Below, one piece after another: positions 6,591 to 9,763 of a stretch of 9,763 bases of DNA (positions are counted from its first letter, which is position 1; every line of letters starts with the position of its first letter). The stretch is from Caldisericota bacterium (lineage in GTDB: Bacteria > Caldisericota > Caldisericia > Cryosericales > Cryosericaceae). The stretch spans positions 1 to 9,763 of the forward strand of contig JAPLGK010000085.1 of NCBI GenBank assembly GCA_026390195.1. Reading direction: 5' to 3'. The notes under the pieces are model-generated. The model ran no database searches and was not told the DNA's origin. It saw only the letters and a program-made list of their open reading frames with translations. Position numbers and translations under genes: made by a program.

Positions 6591-8207
6591 ATGCGTGGCC
6601 AGTACGTCTTGTTAGCCATGAACCTCGTCATTGGGTTGTCCTTCTTCCTGTATGGTATGAAACTCCTTGGGGACGGCCTTCAGAAAGCGGCTGGGGACTC
6701 TCTTAGACGCATCCTGCAGGCTCTCACGAACAAGCCAATCCGCGGAGTGCTGGTCGGCATGCTGGTCACCGGCATCATCCAGAGCAGCGGAGCCACTACG
6801 GTCATGGTTGTTGGGTTTGCCAACGCGGGGCTGATGACGCTGAGGCAGTCCATGGGTGTCATCTTCGGTGCCAACATTGGCACGACCATCACTGCCCAGA
6901 TCATTGTGCTGAAGCTGAACAAGCTGGTGTGGCTCTTTATGCTGGTCGGCGTCATGATGGAGTTCTTCGTCAAGCGCAAGACCAGCAAGGCTGTTGGCGA
7001 GGCCATCCTCGGCTTCGGCATTCTGTTCTTCGGTCTCTACTTCATGGCGGACACGCTCGCGCCGCTCAAGGACAGTCAGGGCTTCATTAACTTCCTGGTA
7101 CGATTTGGCCAGGTCCCCATCCTGGGCGTCGGCGCCGGAGCCGTGTTCACAGCGCTCATCCAGAGTTCGTCGGTGAGCACCAGCCTCGTCGTGGCCCTGG
7201 CAATGAAAGGGATGATTACGCTGCCGTCGGCTATCGCCTTGATTCTGGGAGCCAACATCGGGACGACCGTAACCGCGGGGCTTGCAAGTATTGGTGCCAA
7301 CGTTACCAGCAGGCGAGCGGCACTCACGCACTTCCTTTTCAACTTCATGGGCACGATCATCATGTTCCCATTCCTCAAACCGTTTGCCAAGCTCGTGGAA
7401 TTGACGGCAGTATCTCTACCACATCAGGTGGCCAACGCGCACACGATGTTCAACGTGATCATGACCATCGTCGCTCTGGTCTTCATCAATCCGTTCGAGA
7501 AGCTGGTTATGCGGCTCCTGCCGTCCAAGGAAAAGGAGGTCGAAACCCGGATCGTCCAGTTCATTGACGATCGAGTGCTTGCAACGCCGTCCGTAGCCCT
7601 CTCCCAGGCGACGCAGGAGCTCTACCGCATGGGACACATCGCGTACGAGATGGTGGACAACTGCAGGATCGCCCTCTTCGAGAACCGCGTGAATCTCCTC
7701 GAGAACGTGCTTGGCAACGAGGAACTGGTGAACTCCATGCAGAAGGAGATCACCGGGTACCTCACCAAGATCACCGAACACGATCTCTCCGAGGCACAGG
7801 GTACGCGTGTCATGGCCCTGATGCATGCGGTCAATGACATCGAACGCGTAGGCGACCACGCCACGAACCTCGTCGAGCTCATCCAGGTCAAGGACGACAA
7901 GAGGCTGAAGTTCAGCAACGGCACGCAGGATGACCTGAAAGCGGAGTTTGCCCACGTTCTTGCGACTCTGGACGAGGCGATGACGGCGTTGCGCGAGTAT
8001 GACGCCGAGCGGGCTCACCGGGTCAAGGAAATGGAAGACCGCTGCGACGTGATGACGAAGGAATGCATGTCGCGCAATATCTCCAGGTTGAACGCGCATG
8101 AGGTGGACCCGCAGGTCGGCGTCATCGTTGTTGATCTGTTCACGAACCTCGAGCGCATCTCGGACCACTCCGACAACATAGCGGACGTCGTCCTGGGTGT
8201 GTACTAG
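6591..8207 (+). CDS. Na+/phosphate cotransporter family protein with C-terminal PhoU-like domain
   Basis: 538 residues. The N-terminal membrane half (about 1-310) holds the duplicated Na_Pi_cotrans unit. First copy: QSSGATT (64-70) and GANIGTTITA (93-102). Second copy: QSSSVSTS (191-198) and GANIGTTVTAG (220-230). The paired QSS and GANIGTT motifs form the ion and phosphate sites of the NptA/YjbB/SLC34-like family. Hydrophobic helices flank both repeats. The cytoplasmic part (about 320-538) is a PhoU-like helical domain with two metal-binding signatures, NDIERVGDHATN (415-426) and NLERISDHSDNI (519-530). This architecture is common in bacteria. Homologues such as E. coli YjbB have been linked to phosphate export, so direction of transport here is open. 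The ATG at 6591 has GGAGG 5 nt upstream. A strong hairpin follows the stop. Confidence 0.93.
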   Translation: MRGQYVLLAMNLVIGLSFFLYGMKLLGDGLQKAAGDSLRRILQALTNKPIRGVLVGMLVTGIIQSSGATTVMVVGFANAGLMTLRQSMGVIFGANIGTTITAQIIVLKLNKLVWLFMLVGVMMEFFVKRKTSKAVGEAILGFGILFFGLYFMADTLAPLKDSQGFINFLVRFGQVPILGVGAGAVFTALIQSSSVSTSLVVALAMKGMITLPSAIALILGANIGTTVTAGLASIGANVTSRRAALTHFLFNFMGTIIMFPFLKPFAKLVELTAVSLPHQVANAHTMFNVIMTIVALVFINPFEKLVMRLLPSKEKEVETRIVQFIDDRVLATPSVALSQATQELYRMGHIAYEMVDNCRIALFENRVNLLENVLGNEELVNSMQKEITGYLTKITEHDLSEAQGTRVMALMHAVNDIERVGDHATNLVELIQVKDDKRLKFSNGTQDDLKAEFAHVLATLDEAMTALREYDAERAHRVKEMEDRCDVMTKECMSRNISRLNAHEVDPQVGVIVVDLFTNLERISDHSDNIADVVLGVY

Positions 8208-8232
8208 CAGCCCTTCGTTCAGGAATCTGGTG

Positions 8233-8267
8233 AGCCCCCCGCCTTGCAGGCGGGGGGCTTGTCATTT
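8233..8267 (+). terminator. GC-rich hairpin after the Na+/Pi cotransporter gene, probable intrinsic terminator
   Basis: A perfect 11-bp stem (8233-8243 pairs with 8249-8259) with a TTGCA loop, followed on the plus strand by TGTCATTT, a weak and interrupted U-tract. It lies 25 nt after the transporter stop, between convergent transcription units. On the minus strand no T-tract follows the stem, so termination should favour the plus direction. It could instead be part of a dispersed hairpin repeat. Confidence 0.65.
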
Positions 8268-8443
8268 CGAGAGGGATCGCCGGTCGCAACGGGGAAGCTC
8301 CTCGGCGAGAATCTTGTGCTTGAGCTCGTCATACGAATTGCTGTGTCCGCACTTTCTGCAATGCCCCTGCTGGAAGCTGCCGTGTGCCTCGATGACATTC
8401 CTGCGGCCCCTGTCTCTGACCTCTGTACAGCATAGCGTGATGG
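8262..8443 (-). pseudogene. Remnant of a Sir2-family NAD-dependent protein deacylase gene
   Basis: Reading the minus strand in the frame ending at the TGA at 8262-8264 gives RNVIEAHGSF, then CRKCG, then ELPRC. These are three successive Sir2 landmarks: the catalytic His in the (I/L)ExHG motif, the first CxxC zinc pair, and the third zinc Cys. From memory, the first-to-third Cys distance (24 residues) equals that of Thermotoga maritima Sir2. The fourth zinc Cys is gone: the frame turns to CDRRSLSK and stops. Upstream, similarity breaks down around 8403-8443. There the codons read AIT, where Sir2 has the NAD-site TQN(I/V)D, but the following bases look shortened and frameshifted. The N-terminal Rossmann half is missing and no in-frame ATG exists. 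The fragment begins directly at the DUF72 stop on the same strand, which suggests a former downstream operon partner lost by deletion. It cannot encode a working deacylase. Confidence 0.75.
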
Positions 8444-9313
8444 CTACGTCCGGTTCTGTTCCGGGAACAACAGCATTGCCTGCAGGTCTCTTGCGTTCTG
8501 CACCGCCTGACCCCGGTGGCAGTTATTGGTCATGATGAACATCAGCGGCGCCTGTGTCACCATGTTCCTGATAGTGGGCAAGATCTTCTCCAGTTCTTCT
8601 CTTGAGTACAGATAGTCGTACCGTTCCTTTCGGCTCGCGCCGAACCAGTTTGGATTACGTCCGTGCAGCCGGAGATAGGCAACGTCGCTGGTGACGGCCG
8701 GGACCAAGGGCAGGAGATTGCGCACCTGCGGCTCGTCGACGGCGACATAGCCAAGATGCTCCTGCCTGAGGAACGCCAGTGCGTCTCCGTTGTGCCAGCT
8801 TCGGTCACGAAACTCGATAGACAGAGGCAGTTTGGGCAGCATGTCGCGGGTCGTCAGGAGGAAAGTGCGGTTTTCCAGAGTGTCCCGGAACCACGGCGGA
8901 TACTGAAGGACAATAGTTCCCAGGCGGCCCGCGTCAGCCATCGGTGTCACTGCTTCCCAGAAATCCGTGAACGCGGGTGCCAGGAGGGCGGTGTTCTTGA
9001 GTCCCGAGGCCAGGTCGGGGAACGCAGGACGTCCTGGAGCGGCCGGCCTCATCGCGTTCCATACTTCGTGCGTCATGCTCCGATGCGCCTTCACGGTGAA
9101 GAGAAAACCAGGCGGTGTCTTCTGGAGGAGCGCCTCGATCAAGGGAATGGTGGGCATGTGGTAGAAGCTGCTGTCCAGTTCGACCGCGTTGAAGCCGAGC
9201 GTGCGGGCGTAGTGAGCAAGGTACAGTGAGGGGCGCAGGTTGGGCGTGTAGACGACGCCTTTCCAGTCAGGGAACGAGTATCCGCACGTGCCGATACGTA
9301 TCTCTGCATTCAT
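8444..9313 (-). CDS. DUF72 family protein (YecE-like)
   Basis: 289 residues, full length for the family. DUF72 landmarks in order: GTCGYSFPDWKG (8-19), VELDSSFYHMP (44-54), FTVKAHRSMTHEVW (72-85), LQYPPWF (136-142), IEFRDRSW (166-173), AYLRLHGRN (212-220), YDYLYSREEL (232-241) and NNCHRGQAVQNA (263-274). The family folds as a TIM-like barrel of unknown biochemical role, and no reaction can be assigned. There is no signal peptide or membrane segment. The ATG at 9313 overlaps the stop of the RecA-like gene as ATGA, with GGAGG 10 nt upstream. A GTG at 9319 (spacing 4 nt) is an alternative that adds two residues. The coupling to a RecA-like gene may hint at a nucleic-acid role, but that is inference only. 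Confidence 0.9.
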   Translation of the reverse strand: MNAEIRIGTCGYSFPDWKGVVYTPNLRPSLYLAHYARTLGFNAVELDSSFYHMPTIPLIEALLQKTPPGFLFTVKAHRSMTHEVWNAMRPAAPGRPAFPDLASGLKNTALLAPAFTDFWEAVTPMADAGRLGTIVLQYPPWFRDTLENRTFLLTTRDMLPKLPLSIEFRDRSWHNGDALAFLRQEHLGYVAVDEPQVRNLLPLVPAVTSDVAYLRLHGRNPNWFGASRKERYDYLYSREELEKILPTIRNMVTQAPLMFIMTNNCHRGQAVQNARDLQAMLLFPEQNRT

Positions 9314-9762
9314 GGCCACGGTTCCTCCTCGGGCTGATCTGCCACCATTGCCGGCGATTCCTCTGCCAGTGTACCGTCCGCCAGCGAATAGTACAGAAGA
9401 GTCTCGCGCTCAGGTGGTGCAAGCTTGTTCTTGACTACGCGTACCCGCACCGCAAAAGAAGATGGGTCTCCTTCGTCCAAGGACAGCTGTTCCTGCGTCG
9501 TTTTCAGGCGCAATGAGGCAAAACTGCGCAGGGCGCCTCCGCCGATGGAGGCAACCGATGCAGGAACAGCCATCAGGTAGCTTCGGCTAAGAAAGAGCAT
9601 GACACAGTGTCGACGCGCGACCAGCGTCGTGAGCTTGCGCAGTGCACGTCCGACCATCTCGGCGCGTGCCATGTTGAACGGCATGCCTTCAGGCCGGTGT
9701 GACGGGTTCATGACGATCGCTGAGTCCATGACCAGCAGGTCGATGCCGACACGTTCCAGAAG
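9310..9762 (-). CDS. RecA-like ATPase/recombinase paralogue, 5' part beyond window edge, divergent DNA-binding loops
   Basis: The last 150 residues are visible; the Walker A half lies past the right edge. Alignment by eye to RecA: the Walker B strand DLLVMDS (fragment residues 8-14), ALRKLT (40-45), GGGALRSFASLRL (74-86; RecA has GGxALKFYASVRL), and RVRVVKNKLAPP (106-117), with both interface lysines (Lys111, Lys113; E. coli Lys248, Lys250). Departures: loop 1 after the PEG motif (24-26) is about 4 residues short. In loop 2 the FINQ of RecA is FLSR (57-60), so the allosteric Gln194 is replaced, and the GNPETTTGG segment is reduced to ASVASIGG. The chain ends about 30 residues after the KNK motif, without RecA's C-terminal domain, in an acidic tail. 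A DNA-repair or regulatory paralogue is likely; strand-exchange activity is doubtful. It overlaps DUF72 by 4 nt. Whether a standard recA exists elsewhere cannot be seen. Confidence 0.82.
   Translation of the reverse strand, partial: LLERVGIDLLVMDSAIVMNPSHRPEGMPFNMARAEMVGRALRKLTTLVARRHCVMLFLSRSYLMAVPASVASIGGGALRSFASLRLKTTQEQLSLDEGDPSSFAVRVRVVKNKLAPPERETLLYYSLADGTLAEESPAMVADQPEEEPWP
9324..9330 (-). promoter_or_regulatory. Ribosome binding site of the DUF72 gene, inside the end of the RecA-like gene
   Basis: GAGGAGG on the minus strand, encoding the Glu-rich tail of the RecA-like protein. It lies 10 nt from the ATG at 9313 and 4 nt from the GTG at 9319, so it does not settle the start by itself. 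The ATGA overlap favours 9313. Confidence 0.55.
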
Positions 9763-9763
9763 T

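Noticed and set aside
7416..8168. Minus-strand open frame of 250 codons
   Set aside because: Antisense to the PhoU-like half of the phosphate transporter; no domain and no ribosome site seen.
8262..8443. An intact small zinc-ribbon protein in place of a Sir2 remnant
   Set aside because: The CxxC pair made this tempting, but no start codon or ribosome site exists, a fourth zinc ligand is absent, and the HG motif plus Cys spacing fit Sir2 specifically.
8197..8535. Small plus-strand frames between the transporter and DUF72 (8197-8535, 8244-8435)
   Set aside because: One begins inside the transporter gene and the other inside the terminator hairpin; neither resembles a protein. The minus strand here carries the Sir2 remnant, which explains the coding-like composition.
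8663..9229. Plus-strand open frame of 188 codons
   Set aside because: Antisense to the DUF72 gene, which carries all family motifs on the minus strand.
9310..9763. ImuA (SulA-like) or RadA identity for the RecA-like fragment
   Set aside because: The VKNKLAPP and GGxALxxxASxRL segments match RecA proper far better than ImuA or the RadA/Sms KNR motif region, as far as memory allows without a search.
1..9763. tRNA genes, CRISPR arrays, transposases or integration sites
   Set aside because: I found no cloverleaf-like sequence, no regularly spaced repeats and no transposase or integrase motifs on either strand.

Overview
This is a bacterial chromosomal window: compact, GC-rich by eye, with tightly packed genes. 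Most starts have a clear GGAGG-type ribosome binding site, and there are no rRNA, tRNA, CRISPR or insertion-sequence features. I cannot name the phylum from sequence alone. The gene content suits a heterotroph living on plant-type galactosides.

Left two thirds (1-6468): a galactose/galactoside utilisation locus. Four genes run leftward with only 1-2 nt between them, in transcription order galT (4326-5315), galK (3157-4323), a GH36 alpha-galactosidase (1092-3155) and a GH1 beta-glycosidase (1-1089, cut by the left edge). galE (5485-6468) diverges from galT across a 169-nt spacer that carries two mirror-image promoter cores. The two glycosidases lack signal peptides, so they should release galactose in the cytoplasm from imported alpha- and beta-galactosides. 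GalK, GalT and GalE then form a complete Leloir pathway, minus the mutarotase. No transporter or regulator for the locus lies in the window.

Middle (6469-8260): a free-standing Na+/phosphate cotransporter gene with a C-terminal PhoU-like domain (6591-8207). It has its own likely sigma70-type promoter and a GC-rich hairpin after its stop.

Right end (8262-9763, leftward): a RecA-like ATPase core gene (9310 to beyond the right edge) is coupled by an ATGA overlap to a DUF72/YecE-family gene (9311-9313 start, stop 8444). Directly behind the DUF72 stop is a decayed fragment of a Sir2-type NAD-dependent deacylase (8262-8443), too short to have appeared as a normal gene.

The least ordinary content is at this right end. 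The RecA-like protein keeps the RecA ATP-interface lysines, but both DNA-binding loops are shortened and altered, the loop-2 glutamine switch is replaced, and the usual C-terminal domain is absent. It may be a specialised RecA paralogue. The rest of the window is largely standard metabolism.
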